Source: Streptomyces sp. NBC_01198 (GTDB lineage: Bacteria > Actinomycetota > Actinomycetes > Streptomycetales > Streptomycetaceae). Taken from it: a DNA stretch of 64,000 bases. The DNA lies in NCBI RefSeq assembly GCF_036010485.1, contig NZ_CP108568.1, positions 558,001 to 622,000 of the forward strand, read 5' to 3'. Within the stretch, counting starts at the first letter, position 1. Every line of letters starts with the position of its first letter. A model generated the notes under the pieces. That model did not search any database and was not told the DNA's origin. It saw only the letters and a program-made list of their open reading frames with translations. A program made the translations under genes and the position numbers. Shown here piece by piece: positions 25,560-33,979 of the stretch.

Positions 25560-26042
25560 ATGATCTGTGTGATGCGTCCGCTTCTGCACGGCGCCGCGGC
25601 CGGAGCCGCTGGTACGACCGCGCTCAACATCGTCAGCTACGCCGACATCGCGCTGCGGGCCAGGCCCGCGAGCACCACGCCCGAGGTCACCGTGCGCAAA
25701 CTCGCCGAGAAGCTGCATGTGCGGATCCCCGGTGAGGGGAAGGCCCTGGACAACCGGATCGCCGGCCTGGCTCCGATGACCGGATACGCCAGCGGTCTGG
25801 CCATGGGGGCGGCGCTCGCGCTGGCCCGCAGCGCCGGCTGGCGCCCGTCGGTGGCCGGCGAGTACACGGTGGCCGTGGTCGGCGCCATGATCGGCACGAA
25901 CGGCCCGATGACGGTCCTTGGCGTCACCGATCCGCGGACCTGGTCGGTCTCGGACTGGATCTCCGACGTGGTCCCCCACCTTGCCTACGCGCTGGTGACG
26001 ACCGCGCTGGTCGACTGGCTGTACGGGGCGCCCCGCGGCTGA
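25560..26042 (+). CDS. Small membrane protein of unknown function
   Basis: 160 aa starting at an ATG with a strong AGGAGGAAGG site. Three or four hydrophobic segments: LHGAAAGAAGTTALNIVSYA, MTGYASGLAMGAALALA, YTVAVVGAMIGTNGPMTVLG and HLAYALVTTALVDWLYG. A soluble stretch with VTVRKLAEKLHVRIPGEGKA lies between the first two. This protein type recurs in streptomycetes without a named family that I can give. Convergent with the YihY gene. Confidence 0.7.
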   Translation: MICVMRPLLHGAAAGAAGTTALNIVSYADIALRARPASTTPEVTVRKLAEKLHVRIPGEGKALDNRIAGLAPMTGYASGLAMGAALALARSAGWRPSVAGEYTVAVVGAMIGTNGPMTVLGVTDPRTWSVSDWISDVVPHLAYALVTTALVDWLYGAPRG

Positions 26043-26072
26043 GCCGCCGGGCCCGGTAGGAGCCCCCGGTCG

Positions 26073-27005
26073 TCAGCGGCGGTCGGCGCGATGGGCCGGC
26101 CACCAGCGCGGGCCGATCCTGGCGGCCGCCTCCACCGGGTCCACCGGCCCGCCGTCACCGCTCGCCCCCGGCGGCCGCTCCCCCGCAGTCGCCGCCTCCG
26201 GCGCCCGCACGCCTTCCGGGCTGACGCCGTGGTGGAGCTGCCGCCCGACCAGCGCGCCGCCGAAGATGACGAACCCCACCCCGATCAGCCAGCTCTGCAC
26301 CATCAGCACGGTGCCGACCGGGCCGTACGTCACCGCGCTGGTCAGTATCAGCGGCGACAGCACGAGCACCGAGAAGATCCGCAGGCCCACCAGGCCCACC
26401 ATGGTGCACACCGCCCCGGTGAGGGCGGGTCGCGCCGGCACCCGGTTGCCGAGCAGGAAGCGCTGGCCCCACCAGAAGAAGAGCACCCCACAGGCGAGGG
26501 TGAAGGCGATCCGCAGGGCGGTGGGCACCGTGCCGCCGTCCAGCACCGTGCCGCTGCGCGCTTCCACGAAGAGGTAGCCGGTCAGCACCGCGAGCCACAC
26601 CGCCCGCCGCCAGGCGGCGTGCCAGCGGTCGGCCGGCAGGTCCCAGATCCGCTCGTAGCCGGTCGCCACGCTCGCCGCGAAGGACAGCCCGAACACCGCG
26701 AGCGCCGCCAGGCTCAGCGCGCTGGTGGTGCTCAGCACCTTGCCGGGGGTGGAAAAGAGCCGCCGCACGGTCTGCGCCGGCCCCGCCGACAGCCCCATGC
26801 CGTCCACGATCCACTGCGCGAAGCCGCCGCGCTCGTACGGCACCGCCGCCGCCACCACGATCAGCAACGGCATCAGCGTCACCAGGCCGAGCGCCGCGAA
26901 GCCCATCGACCGGTGCATCAGCTCCATCTCCGCGCCCTGCTGCCAGATCCGGCCCGGTACCGACCGCCGCCAGGCCGCCGTGACCCGGCCCTCCCTTCCG
27001 GCCAT
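26073..27005 (-). CDS. YihY/BrkB-family inner membrane protein
   Basis: 310 aa, about six transmembrane helices. Family traits: a charged N-terminal segment, then helices at MGFAALGLVTLMPLLIVVAA, a region SALSLAALAVFGLSFAASVA and GNRVPARPALTGAVCTMVGL. Long C-terminal cytoplasmic tail rich in Pro, Gly and Glu. YihY/BrkB proteins were once taken as RNase BN and are now thought to be transporters or envelope proteins. Start at the ATG following GGGAGGTGG. A SigB-like -10 motif precedes it. A second family member is at 58.4 kb. Confidence 0.83.
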   Translation of the reverse strand: MAGREGRVTAAWRRSVPGRIWQQGAEMELMHRSMGFAALGLVTLMPLLIVVAAAVPYERGGFAQWIVDGMGLSAGPAQTVRRLFSTPGKVLSTTSALSLAALAVFGLSFAASVATGYERIWDLPADRWHAAWRRAVWLAVLTGYLFVEARSGTVLDGGTVPTALRIAFTLACGVLFFWWGQRFLLGNRVPARPALTGAVCTMVGLVGLRIFSVLVLSPLILTSAVTYGPVGTVLMVQSWLIGVGFVIFGGALVGRQLHHGVSPEGVRAPEAATAGERPPGASGDGGPVDPVEAAARIGPRWWPAHRADRR

Positions 27006-27029
27006 GCCCCGCCACCTCCCGCGGTGCGG

Positions 27030-27035
27030 ATACCC
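27030..27035 (-). promoter_or_regulatory. Candidate SigB/SigF-type promoter for the YihY gene
   Basis: Minus strand GGGTAT, with GCGT 15 bases upstream (GNNT-N15-GGGTAT), 24 bp in front of the YihY start. It fits the general-stress consensus; other window genes lack such a clear match. Confidence 0.35.
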
Positions 27036-27168
27036 GCCGGAACGGCCCGTACGCGGCGGCTTCCGGCCGCCCTCGGGGCCTCGTACGCACTGCGGATCGC
27101 AACCGGCACACATAAGGCGCCCGCCGCGGGGCAGCCGACTTCCGAGAGCGAGCGAGAGGAGTGAGGTC

Positions 27169-27354
27169 ATGAGCGACAGCGACAAGACCCGGGCCAAGAC
27201 CGAGCAGGCCACCGGCAAGATCAAGGAAACGGTCGGCCGAGCCGCCGGAGACGAGGACCTCGAAGCTGAGGGCCGCGGCGACCAGGCCAAGGGCGACCTG
27301 CGCCAGGCGGGCGAGAAGGTCAAGGACGCGGTGAAGCGGATCCACAAGGACTGA
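27169..27354 (+). CDS. CsbD-family small stress protein
   Basis: 61 aa, highly charged, helical and hydrophilic: KTRAKTEQATGKIKETVGRA, AGDEDLEAEGRGDQAKGDLR, QAGEKVKDAVKRIHKD. The CsbD motif (KGxxKExxGxxxGDxxLExEG) is clear. In Bacillus the family is induced by the SigB general stress response; molecular role unknown. GAGAGGAGTGAGG precedes the ATG. Divergent from the YihY gene, so both may share stress control. Confidence 0.92.
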   Translation: MSDSDKTRAKTEQATGKIKETVGRAAGDEDLEAEGRGDQAKGDLRQAGEKVKDAVKRIHKD

Positions 27355-27380
27355 CGCCGCGCTCACCGGCCCGCACCAGA

Positions 27381-27412
27381 GACTCCCCGCGACCCCCGGG
27401 ACGCGGGGAGTC
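27381..27412 (+). terminator. Terminator after csbD-like gene
   Basis: Perfect 11-bp stem GACTCCCCGCG/CGCGGGGAGTC with a 10-base loop, 27 bp after the stop codon. Confidence 0.75.
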
Positions 27413-27491
27413 GCCCTGTCCCGGCCCGGCCGCCCGGCGCCCGGGCGGCGCTCGGTACCGTCGGCTCGCGGGCCCGTGGACACTGGGCGTC

Positions 27492-28010
27492 ATGAGCGAC
27501 CTCCCGCGAACTCCGCCGCCCACCCCGCGACTTGCCTTCCGGCAGATGACCGAGGACGACCTCGACGACATGGCCGCGCTGCTGGGCGATCCGGACGTGA
27601 TGCGCTACTACCCCCGTCCGAAGACCCGCGAGGAAGCGCTGGGCTGGATCGACTGGAACCGGCGCAACTACCGGGACGAGGGGTTCGGCCTCTGGCTGGT
27701 CACCCGACGCGACACCGGCGAGTTCGTCGGCGACTGCGGGCTGACGCCGCAGGAGATCGAGGGGGTCACCGACGTCGAGGTCGGCTATCACGTACGGGCC
27801 GGCCTGCAGGGGCAGGGCTACGCCACCGAGGCCGCCGCCGCGTGCCGCGACCACGCCCGCAACGTCCTCGGCATGCGGCGCCTCATCGCGATCATCCGGC
27901 CGGCCAACCTGCCGTCGCAGCGGGTCGCGGAGAAGATCGGCCTGCCCTTCGAACGCGAGGCGGTCTCCCGCTCGGGCCTGCCGGTCCGGGTCCACGCCAC
28001 GGCCCTGTGA
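27492..28010 (+). CDS. GNAT-family N-acetyltransferase (RimJ/RimL-like)
   Basis: 172 aa. Starts with LAFRQMTEDDLDDMAALLGD, then the YYPRPKTREEALGWIDWN region, EVGYHVRAGLQGQGYATEAA for acetyl-CoA binding (QGQGYA) and LIAIIRPANLPSQRVAEKIG. This fits acetyltransferase_3, the RimJ/RimL group acting on amino groups of proteins or small molecules. The ATG lies after GGGCGTC; no strong ribosome site. Isolated gene. Confidence 0.9.
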   Translation: MSDLPRTPPPTPRLAFRQMTEDDLDDMAALLGDPDVMRYYPRPKTREEALGWIDWNRRNYRDEGFGLWLVTRRDTGEFVGDCGLTPQEIEGVTDVEVGYHVRAGLQGQGYATEAAAACRDHARNVLGMRRLIAIIRPANLPSQRVAEKIGLPFEREAVSRSGLPVRVHATAL

Positions 28011-28092
28011 CGTGCGGCGGCCCGGTCACCGCGAGCCGTGGCCGGCCCCGAACCGTGATCAGCGCGGAGCCGGCGTCAGCGCCGAGCCGTGG

Positions 28093-29055
28093 TCAGCGCA
28101 GCACCATGGTCAGCCGGACCGTGGTGCCGCGCTCTCGGGTGGAGCGGATCTGGACCAGGTCGCAGAGCTGGTGCACCAGCCACAGGCCCCGGCCGCCGTT
28201 CTGGTCGGGGGTCGGGCGCGAGCGGCCCACCAGCGGGTCGCTGATGTGGCCGCTGTCGTGGAACTCGCAGACGAGCAGATCGCCCTCGCCCCAGGTCCGC
28301 AGGGTGCCGGAGCCGCCGCCGTGCCGGATGCTGTTGGCGGCGACCTCGGTCACCGCCACCAGCAGCTCCTGCAACCGCGCGCCCCGCAGACCGCACGAGG
28401 TGGCGCATTCCGAGACCATGCCGCGGACGGCCGCGAGCGCGCCGGCGCCGTAGACCATGGTCTGGTTGGGATCGCAGGCCGGGCTGAGCTCGTCGAAGCG
28501 GAAGGGCTCGTCGGAGAAGGCCGGGTTGTCGCCGTGCAGGCCGTCGGCCAGCTGGAAGGGGTGGCACATCCGGGCCGCCTCCAGCTCGCCGGCCTCGACG
28601 GTGCTGAGGTCGTAGGGACACAGCAGCCACCACGCCGGCGACTGGGCGAAGGTCAGGTTCAGCAGCCACTCGTGGTAGCGCAGCTCGCCGCGCTCGGCCG
28701 GTGTGGCCTTGTCCCACGGGGACTCGCTGATGCCGCGTACGGGCAGGCCGTCGCTGACGCTCTTGGCGATCCAGTCCTGCCAGGCGGGGATGAGCCGCGC
28801 GGGATTGCGTCCCAGGGCGCCGGTGTCCACGAACGACACCTGGCGCTCCATGTCCCCGCTGTCGAGCGCGTCACGCAGCATGCCCTGCTTGTCGTCACCG
28901 ACCGCGACGAGCACTGTCTCGTCGGCGGCCAGCGCGTCCTGGATGAAGGACACCGCTCCCCGCAGGAAGCCGGAGTCGCCGTGGTAGGCGTAGAGCTCAT
29001 GGCGGAAGCCGGGCGTCCCGGAGACGCCGGGCGAGATGGTGCGGGGCGGGGTCAC
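28093..29055 (-). CDS. MEDS-domain plus HATPase anti-sigma/sensor kinase protein
   Basis: 320 aa. N-terminal MEDS (DcmR-like sensory) domain: FRHELYAYHGDSGFLRGAVS, FIQDALAADETVLVAVGDDK, ending near WWLLCPYDLSTV. C-terminal HATPase_c of the RsbW/SpoIIAB type: LLVAVTEVAANSIRHGGGSG (N-box), DSGHISDP and GGRGLWLVHQLCDLVQI (G2 box). It likely phosphorylates a STAS antagonist in a partner switch. GTG start overlaps the stop of the MEDS-STAS gene by 4 bp, so the two are made together as probable kinase and antagonist. Confidence 0.88.
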   Translation of the reverse strand: MTPPRTISPGVSGTPGFRHELYAYHGDSGFLRGAVSFIQDALAADETVLVAVGDDKQGMLRDALDSGDMERQVSFVDTGALGRNPARLIPAWQDWIAKSVSDGLPVRGISESPWDKATPAERGELRYHEWLLNLTFAQSPAWWLLCPYDLSTVEAGELEAARMCHPFQLADGLHGDNPAFSDEPFRFDELSPACDPNQTMVYGAGALAAVRGMVSECATSCGLRGARLQELLVAVTEVAANSIRHGGGSGTLRTWGEGDLLVCEFHDSGHISDPLVGRSRPTPDQNGGRGLWLVHQLCDLVQIRSTRERGTTVRLTMVLR

Positions 29056-29867
29056 GGCACCAGCTCCGCGGGGACGGCGGGGTCGTCGAAGCCGAGCAAT
29101 TCCCAGCACCTTCGCACGGTGGGGTTGGCACGTTCGAGCAGGACTTTGCGGCCGGGCAGCGTCGCGGCGACCTCGGCGAGGGTCTGCATGCCGACGGCGT
29201 CCATCAGCTGCAGGCCGTCGCAGCGCAGCCGCAGGGTCGCGGTGGTCCGCAGCAGCCCCGTGACGGCGGTACGGAAGGCGCCGGCGCCGTCCGCGTCGAC
29301 CACGCCGCTCACGCTCCAGCAGTCCATCGCGTCGTTGAACATCTGGAAGGAAGGCGCCATCGCGGGGTGACCCGTGAAATGAGGATGCACGCTCGCCGCC
29401 TGTTCCAGCACCTTCGGTGCGAAGCCAGGACTCGCATACGCACACACGACCATCGCAGCGGTGCCGCCGGTCACGGCGTCAAGCCGCAGCTCCTGGTCGG
29501 CGACCTGCTCGGCGGTGATGCCGGCGGGCCATATGCGGTCCATCTGCGCCAGTACCCGCAACGCCCGGAAGCCCTCGCGGCCGGCCGTCTCCGCTTCCTG
29601 CCGCACGAGGGACACCAGGGCGTCCGCGTCCCAGCCTACGCCGCCGCGCGCGACGACGGGATCGACCAGCACACCCTGCGGGGCGTGGAACTCCAGCCAG
29701 GCCGGCGACGAGGACCCCACGACCATGACCTTGTCGCCCAGGTGGGTGCCGTCGGAGAGATACCCCCGGGCCGTCCGCTGGAAGTCGTCCGGCCGCGGCA
29801 CCACCCAGCACACGTGGTCACCGACGTCGACCGGGCCGAGGCTCGCGACACTGCGAGCGATCCTCAC
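29052..29867 (-). CDS. MEDS-domain plus STAS anti-sigma factor antagonist-like protein
   Basis: 271 aa from the chosen GTG. A MEDS domain spans about 1-175: VGDHVCWVVPRPDDFQRTAR, LGDKVMVVGSSSPAWLEFHA, LRVLAQMDRIWPAG. A STAS domain follows: LRLRCDGLQLMDAVGMQTLA carries the phospho-acceptor region, but the usual D-S-S/T is replaced by MDAVG, so the serine or threonine is not at the standard place. Paired with the MEDS-HATPase gene; the two MEDS domains may sense the same ligand or dimerise. Confidence 0.82.
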   Translation of the reverse strand: MRIARSVASLGPVDVGDHVCWVVPRPDDFQRTARGYLSDGTHLGDKVMVVGSSSPAWLEFHAPQGVLVDPVVARGGVGWDADALVSLVRQEAETAGREGFRALRVLAQMDRIWPAGITAEQVADQELRLDAVTGGTAAMVVCAYASPGFAPKVLEQAASVHPHFTGHPAMAPSFQMFNDAMDCWSVSGVVDADGAGAFRTAVTGLLRTTATLRLRCDGLQLMDAVGMQTLAEVAATLPGRKVLLERANPTVRRCWELLGFDDPAVPAELVP

Positions 29868-30325
29868 ACAGCCCTCCCTGCCTCGACCCCGGGTGAAAAA
29901 ACTGAGCACAGTCTTTCACCCCCTTCGGCCCGGGACGACAACGCCACCTGTCCATGGGCGGGCCCCGGGGGCATCGGGTGGGTGCGGGCAGGCGAGCGGC
30001 AGGTCATGACCGCCGCATACCCCGAACGCGCGGTCGTGATCAGGTCGGGTGACCACCGGTTCCGCGGGCCGGCCGAGGCGTCCTGGCCCGTGGGGGCGCG
30101 CGTCCTGGCCGGTGGGGGCGTGCGGGCGCGTTTCCGGGGCATGCGCACTGCCGGCCCACGCTTGCGCTCCGCACCGGCAGCGCGCCGGATCCGCGTCCGC
30201 GGCCGGCGGGCGCCGCCGGTGCGGGCGGTACGCGCGCGCTGCGGGGGTAGGCGAGCAGCAAGGACCAGGCCGGCGGTCGCACGGCGGCTCCCGGCCCGCC
30301 ACCCCCACCAGAAAGAGGTTCAGCC
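29868..30325. other. Intergenic region, 458 bp
   Basis: Divergent spacer between the MEDS genes and the small protein gene. Around 29880-29930 it is relatively AT-rich (GTGAAAAAACTGAGC and CAGTCTTTCACCC), the likely promoter zone of the MEDS operon. The remainder is very GC-rich and holds an imperfect 22-bp tandem repeat. No gene supported. Confidence 0.5.
30078..30121. repeat. Imperfect 22-bp tandem duplication
   Basis: GCGTCCTGGCCCGTGGGGGC followed 22 bases later by GCGTCCTGGCCGGTGGGGGC, one mismatch. In non-coding DNA upstream of the 42-aa gene. Confidence 0.65.
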
Positions 30326-30454
30326 ATGCTCAAGGCAATCGGAGACGTCCTTGCGAAGATCGGCAGTGCCATCGCCACCGTCGTCAGCCTGCCCTTCCGC
30401 GCCGTCGCCCGGCTCTTCGGCGGCGCCTCGGACAGCGCCCACGGTCACCACTGA
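30326..30454 (+). CDS. Conserved 42-aa amphipathic protein
   Basis: 42 aa, below usual gene-calling limits. Begins LKAIGDVLAKIGSAIATVVS, then LPFRAVARLFGGASDSAHGH. A GAAAGAGG site is well placed before the ATG. I recall near-identical short proteins with LPFRAxxRLFGGAS in other streptomycetes. Amphipathic helix followed by a basic-hydrophobic helix suggests membrane association, like a small toxin-like or signalling peptide, but function is unknown. Confidence 0.72.
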   Translation: MLKAIGDVLAKIGSAIATVVSLPFRAVARLFGGASDSAHGHH

Positions 30455-30538
30455 CGGCCCACACCGATGCCGGCCCGGCGGGCGGTCGGCGACGGCGCCG
30501 GTGCGGCGCTGCCGCGCCCGGCGGGAAGGACAGGGCCG

Positions 30539-31255
30539 GTGACCCGCAACCGGGCCGAGGCCCGTGTCCGGCACCCCCGGCACGAGCGGCGCGGCGAGGC
30601 CAGGCTGCCCGCGGCGATAGCCGTGCTGACGGCCATCGCGCTGTACGTGATACTTCCGCAGCGGCTGATGGTCGTCCCCCGGTGGGTGCTCCCCTCGTTC
30701 GAGGTGCTGCTGCTCGCCTCGCTGGTGGCCGTGAACCCCCGCCGGCTGACCCGCGAGACCCGCGTCTCACGGGTGCTCTCCCTCTGCCTGGTGGCGCTGA
30801 TCGCCGCCGGCAACCTGCTGGCGCTGGGGCTGCTGGTCCGCGACCTCGTCGACTCCGGGGTGAAGGACGGCCGTTCGCTGCTGCTGGCGGCCCTCCAGGT
30901 GTGGCTCACCAACATCATCGCTTTCGGCCTCGCCTACTGGGAGTTGGACCGCGGCGGCCCGGTGGCGCGTACGCAGCTGGCACGCTCGCAGTTGCCGCTG
31001 GCCGACTTCCGCTTCTCCCAGGACGAGAACCACGACGCCGTCCAGGAGGTCGCTGACGGCGCGAGCGTCACCTCCGACTGGGTCCCCAGCCTGGTCGACT
31101 ACCTCTACGTGTCGGTCACGAACTCCACGGCCTTCAGCCCCACGGACACCATGCCGCTGTCCACGCGCGCCAAGATCCTGATGAGCGTGGAGAGCGTGAC
31201 CGCGCTGATGACGTCGCTGCTGGTGGTGGCCCGCGCCGTGAGCATCCTGCACTGA
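30539..31255 (+). CDS. DUF1345-like four-helix membrane protein
   Basis: 238 aa from the GTG with GGAAGGACAGG upstream; a longer frame from 30467 adds an arginine-rich stretch that looks non-coding. Membrane segments: LPAAIAVLTAIALYVILPQR, VLPSFEVLLLASLVAV, LCLVALIAAGNLLALGLLV, LQVWLTNIIAFGLAYWEL and a C-terminal MTSLLVVARAVSI. The segment DYLYVSVTNSTAFSPTDTMP, ahead of the last helix, matches the DUF1345 family and looks like a potassium-channel-like pore loop. Function unknown. Confidence 0.78.
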   Translation: MTRNRAEARVRHPRHERRGEARLPAAIAVLTAIALYVILPQRLMVVPRWVLPSFEVLLLASLVAVNPRRLTRETRVSRVLSLCLVALIAAGNLLALGLLVRDLVDSGVKDGRSLLLAALQVWLTNIIAFGLAYWELDRGGPVARTQLARSQLPLADFRFSQDENHDAVQEVADGASVTSDWVPSLVDYLYVSVTNSTAFSPTDTMPLSTRAKILMSVESVTALMTSLLVVARAVSILH

Positions 31256-31379
31256 GCACGCACCGGCCGGCCGCACAACTCCCGATGTCGCAGGCGTACT
31301 TCACGGGAACGGGGCAGAAGTCCCTTTACCGGAAAGCACTCCTGTGGAGGCAATCGACCGGGAGACGAGGAGAGCGAAA

Positions 31380-31670
31380 ATGACGACCGGCTACGGCAAT
31401 ACCACCCAGTCCCAGATCAGGGCGCGCGGCAACGGACTGGCCATCGCGGGAATGGTCTGCGGCATCGTCGGGATCTTCCTGTTCAACGTGATCCTCGGCC
31501 CGCTGGCACTGATCTTCGGCGGAATCGGCATGCGCAATGCCCGCCGTGGCGCGGGGCACCACGGGATGGCGCTCGCAGCGGTGATCCTGGGCGTCTTCGA
31601 CATCCTGCTGTTCGTCGTCCTGCTGGCCGTGGCCAGCAGCAACGGGGGCTTCAGCTGGCACGTCGGCTGA
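31380..31670 (+). CDS. DUF4190-domain membrane protein
   Basis: 96 aa. Two transmembrane helices joined by a short loop: GNGLAIAGMVCGIVGIFLFN and HHGMALAAVILGVFDILLFV, with the typical LGPLALIFGGIGMRNARRG between them. GAGGAGAGCG lies before the ATG. Common small actinobacterial protein of unknown function. Same direction as the neighbouring small hydrophobic protein, perhaps one transcript, ending at the strong terminator at 31926. Confidence 0.85.
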   Translation: MTTGYGNTTQSQIRARGNGLAIAGMVCGIVGIFLFNVILGPLALIFGGIGMRNARRGAGHHGMALAAVILGVFDILLFVVLLAVASSNGGFSWHVG

Positions 31671-31732
31671 CGTGACGAATTCCGCATAGGCGCCCCGACC
31701 GGGGGCACACGGCTTCTCGGAGGTTGACAATC

Positions 31733-31903
31733 ATGGGACCGTTGCTCGTAGTTCTTCTGCTCGCACTGCTTCTTTTCGGTGCGGGATTCGCACTCCACCT
31801 GCTGTGGTGGATCGCCGTCGTGGTGCTCGTGCTGTGGCTTCTCGGCTTTGTCGCACGCGGCACTTCCGCCGGAGGCGGTCGCGGCCGCTGGTATCGCTGG
31901 TAG
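31733..31903 (+). CDS. Small hydrophobic protein (lmo0937-like)
   Basis: 56 aa, too short for many callers. Two membrane segments: PLLVVLLLALLLFGAGFALH and LLWWIAVVVLVLWLLGFVAR, ending in a Gly/Arg/Trp tail. GGAGGTTGACAATC places a perfect ribosome site before the ATG. Similar proteins occur beside stress genes in many actinobacteria. Function unknown. Confidence 0.82.
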   Translation: MGPLLVVLLLALLLFGAGFALHLLWWIAVVVLVLWLLGFVARGTSAGGGRGRWYRW

Positions 31904-31925
31904 CCGAGGCACTCAGCCCGGAACA

Positions 31926-31965
31926 CCGAGCGCCGCCCGCCCTGAAGGGGCCGGGCGGCGCTCGG
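31926..31965 (+). terminator. Strong terminator after the small membrane protein genes
   Basis: Perfect 14-bp stem CCGAGCGCCGCCCG with its complement around a 12-base loop, followed by TTG, 22 bp after the stop. Confidence 0.82.
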
Positions 31966-32152
31966 TTGCGTGCCGGCGGAATCGCCGCTCTCGGCGCAGC
32001 GGGCCGCACCGGGTCGCACCGCTCGCGACGGGCGCCGGGAACCCCGCGCCCGGGTCCGAAGGTTGGCCGGTTCGTTACCGTTCTCATAGCTGACGCCGGA
32101 AGTTGTGTGGAACGATTGTGCGAGTGAAAATCGTCGAGTCCTGGAGCGGTTC

Positions 32153-32515
32153 ATGGACGCCACGCCCGACCCAACGTCGGACGGAGCACCCCGCCTGAGG
32201 GTGTCCACCGAGCTCGGTGAGCCCAGTGTCATCACCGCGGCCGGAGAGTCGGACCTCGACAACATCGATCCGCTCAGCGAGGCGGTCGAGGCCGCGCTGG
32301 CCCACCACCCCCATCTGGTGCTCGACCTGGCGGACATCACCTTCGCCGACTCCACCTTCCTCACCGCCCTGATCAACGCCCGCAGCAGTGCCCTGGAGAA
32401 GGACGGCAGCGTGCGCCTGCTGGCCGCCAGCTCCACGGTCCGGCGGCTGCTGGAACTCACCGGCGCCGACGTGCTCTTCCCGCCGGTCACCGCGGGGCAG
32501 CTCAAGCAGTCCTGA
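32153..32515 (+). CDS. STAS-domain anti-sigma factor antagonist
   Basis: 120 aa. STAS core: VITAAGESDLDNIDPLSEAV, HLVLDLADITFADSTFLTAL, SVRLLAASSTVRRLLELTGA. The phospho-acceptor segment FADSTF keeps serine after Asp (D-S-T), so it can be phosphorylated by a HATPase anti-sigma factor, unlike the MEDS-STAS protein. ATG with CTGGAG upstream. Lone antagonist; its kinase could be the MEDS-HATPase protein or one elsewhere. Confidence 0.9.
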   Translation: MDATPDPTSDGAPRLRVSTELGEPSVITAAGESDLDNIDPLSEAVEAALAHHPHLVLDLADITFADSTFLTALINARSSALEKDGSVRLLAASSTVRRLLELTGADVLFPPVTAGQLKQS

Positions 32516-32783
32516 GCCGGACCCCCACCCTCCCGCCGTCCGCGGACCGGGCGCCCGTGCCCGGACGCCCGGCGTCCTGGCACGGGCGCGCACGGCATGT
32601 CCGCATACGAGGGCGTTGCGGCACGCGCTGCTATGCGGCGGGGGCGGCGGGCAGCCCTACGGTGGAGGGCGCCAGCGGGCCGACGGTCTCGGCCGCGACC
32701 TGCGATCCGTGGGAGAGCCGGGCTGCTCGGCCGACCGATCCGCCCAGGGCGGGTCCCGAACGAGGAAAGCAGGCGTTCCAGGC

Positions 32784-33935
32784 GTGTCGCCCCGCCCCAG
32801 CAGTGTCCGAGCCGTGCCGACCGGAGAGGGCCGGGGCACCGGACCCGCCCTGCCCGGCAGACCCCCACCGCGCCCCGCCGTGCACGCCGGGCGTCCGCTG
32901 CTCGTCCCCGGCTGGTTCGCGGCCGTGATGGGCACCGGCATCGTCGCCAACGCGGCGGTCACGCTGCCGCGGAGCTTCCGCGGCCTGCAGGGCGCCGCCA
33001 CGGTGGTCTGGGCGGGAGCCGCCCTGCTGCTCGTCGCGCTGGCCGCAGCTTACGCACGGCAGCGTGCGTTGCGGCAGCACGCCGCCGACCCGCTGCTGGC
33101 CCCCTTCTTCGGAGCGCCGCCGATGGCGCTGCTCACGGTGGGCGCCGGAGCGCTGCTGCTCGGCCCGCGGGTGATCGGCGCCCGGGCGGCAGTGGACGCG
33201 GACTGGGTCCTCTGGTCGGCGGGCACGGTGCTCGGCCTCGGCACCGCCTGCGCGGTGCCGTATCTGATGATCACCCGGCACCGCTTCGCCGCCGAGGCGG
33301 CGTCCGGCGGCTGGCTGATGCCGGTGGTACCGCCGCTGGTCTCGGCCGCGACGGGCGCGCTGCTGGTCCGGCACGCACCGGCGGGGCAGCCACGGCTGGC
33401 CCTGCTGCTGGGGTGCTACGCGATGCTCGGGCTCGGCCTGGTGGCGGTCCTGCTGGTGCTGGCCATGCTCTACAGCCGCCTGGTGCACCAGGACGCGCCC
33501 AGCGGCCCGGTGGTGCCCACGGTGTGGATCGGCCTGGGGGCGCTGGGGCAGGCGGTCACCGCGCTGGGCACGCTGGCCACCGCCGCGCCGAGCGCGCTGG
33601 ACGCGTCGTACGCGCGGGGCACGGCGAGCCTGGCGCTGCTCGGCGGGGTCGCGCTGTGGGGATTCGCCCTGCTGTGGCTGGCGCTCGCAGCGGCGCTGAC
33701 CGTGCGGGAGCTGCGGGCGGGCCTGCCCTTCGCGCCCACCTGGTGGTCCTTCATCTTCCCGCTCGGCGCCCTGGTCACCGGGACCGGCGCGCTGGCCGCC
33801 CGCACCGGCTCCGACCTCTTCGTCTGGCCCGCGGTCGTCCTCTACGCCCTGCTGGCCGCCGCGTGGGCCCTGGTGGCCTGGCGCTCGCTGCACCACGCCG
33901 CCGCGCACGGCCGCCGGACGGCGGTCCGCGCGTAG
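32784..33935 (+). CDS. TDT-family (TehA/SLAC1-like) C4-dicarboxylate/tellurite transporter
   Basis: 383 aa with about ten transmembrane helices. Family opening VPGWFAAVMGTGIVANAAVT, then LLLGPRVIGARAAVD, LVHQDAPSGPVVPTVWIGLG (a conserved TDT stretch) and FAPTWWSFIFPLGALVTGTG near the C-terminus. Start uncertain: GTG 32784 chosen, GTG 32814 also possible. Different subgroup from the TDT gene at 18.8 kb. Convergent with the receptor gene through a shared terminator. Confidence 0.82.
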   Translation: MSPRPSSVRAVPTGEGRGTGPALPGRPPPRPAVHAGRPLLVPGWFAAVMGTGIVANAAVTLPRSFRGLQGAATVVWAGAALLLVALAAAYARQRALRQHAADPLLAPFFGAPPMALLTVGAGALLLGPRVIGARAAVDADWVLWSAGTVLGLGTACAVPYLMITRHRFAAEAASGGWLMPVVPPLVSAATGALLVRHAPAGQPRLALLLGCYAMLGLGLVAVLLVLAMLYSRLVHQDAPSGPVVPTVWIGLGALGQAVTALGTLATAAPSALDASYARGTASLALLGGVALWGFALLWLALAAALTVRELRAGLPFAPTWWSFIFPLGALVTGTGALAARTGSDLFVWPAVVLYALLAAAWALVAWRSLHHAAAHGRRTAVRA

Positions 33936-33941
33936 CGCCGC

Positions 33942-33979
33942 GGCCGCGCTGCCGGCCGGGTCAGGCCGGCAGCGCGGCC
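33942..33979. terminator. Bidirectional terminator between TDT and receptor genes
   Basis: Perfect 16-bp stem GGCCGCGCTGCCGGCC with its complement around GGGTCA; the loop holds the stop codon of the receptor gene, so the last codons sit in the stem. Confidence 0.78.
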
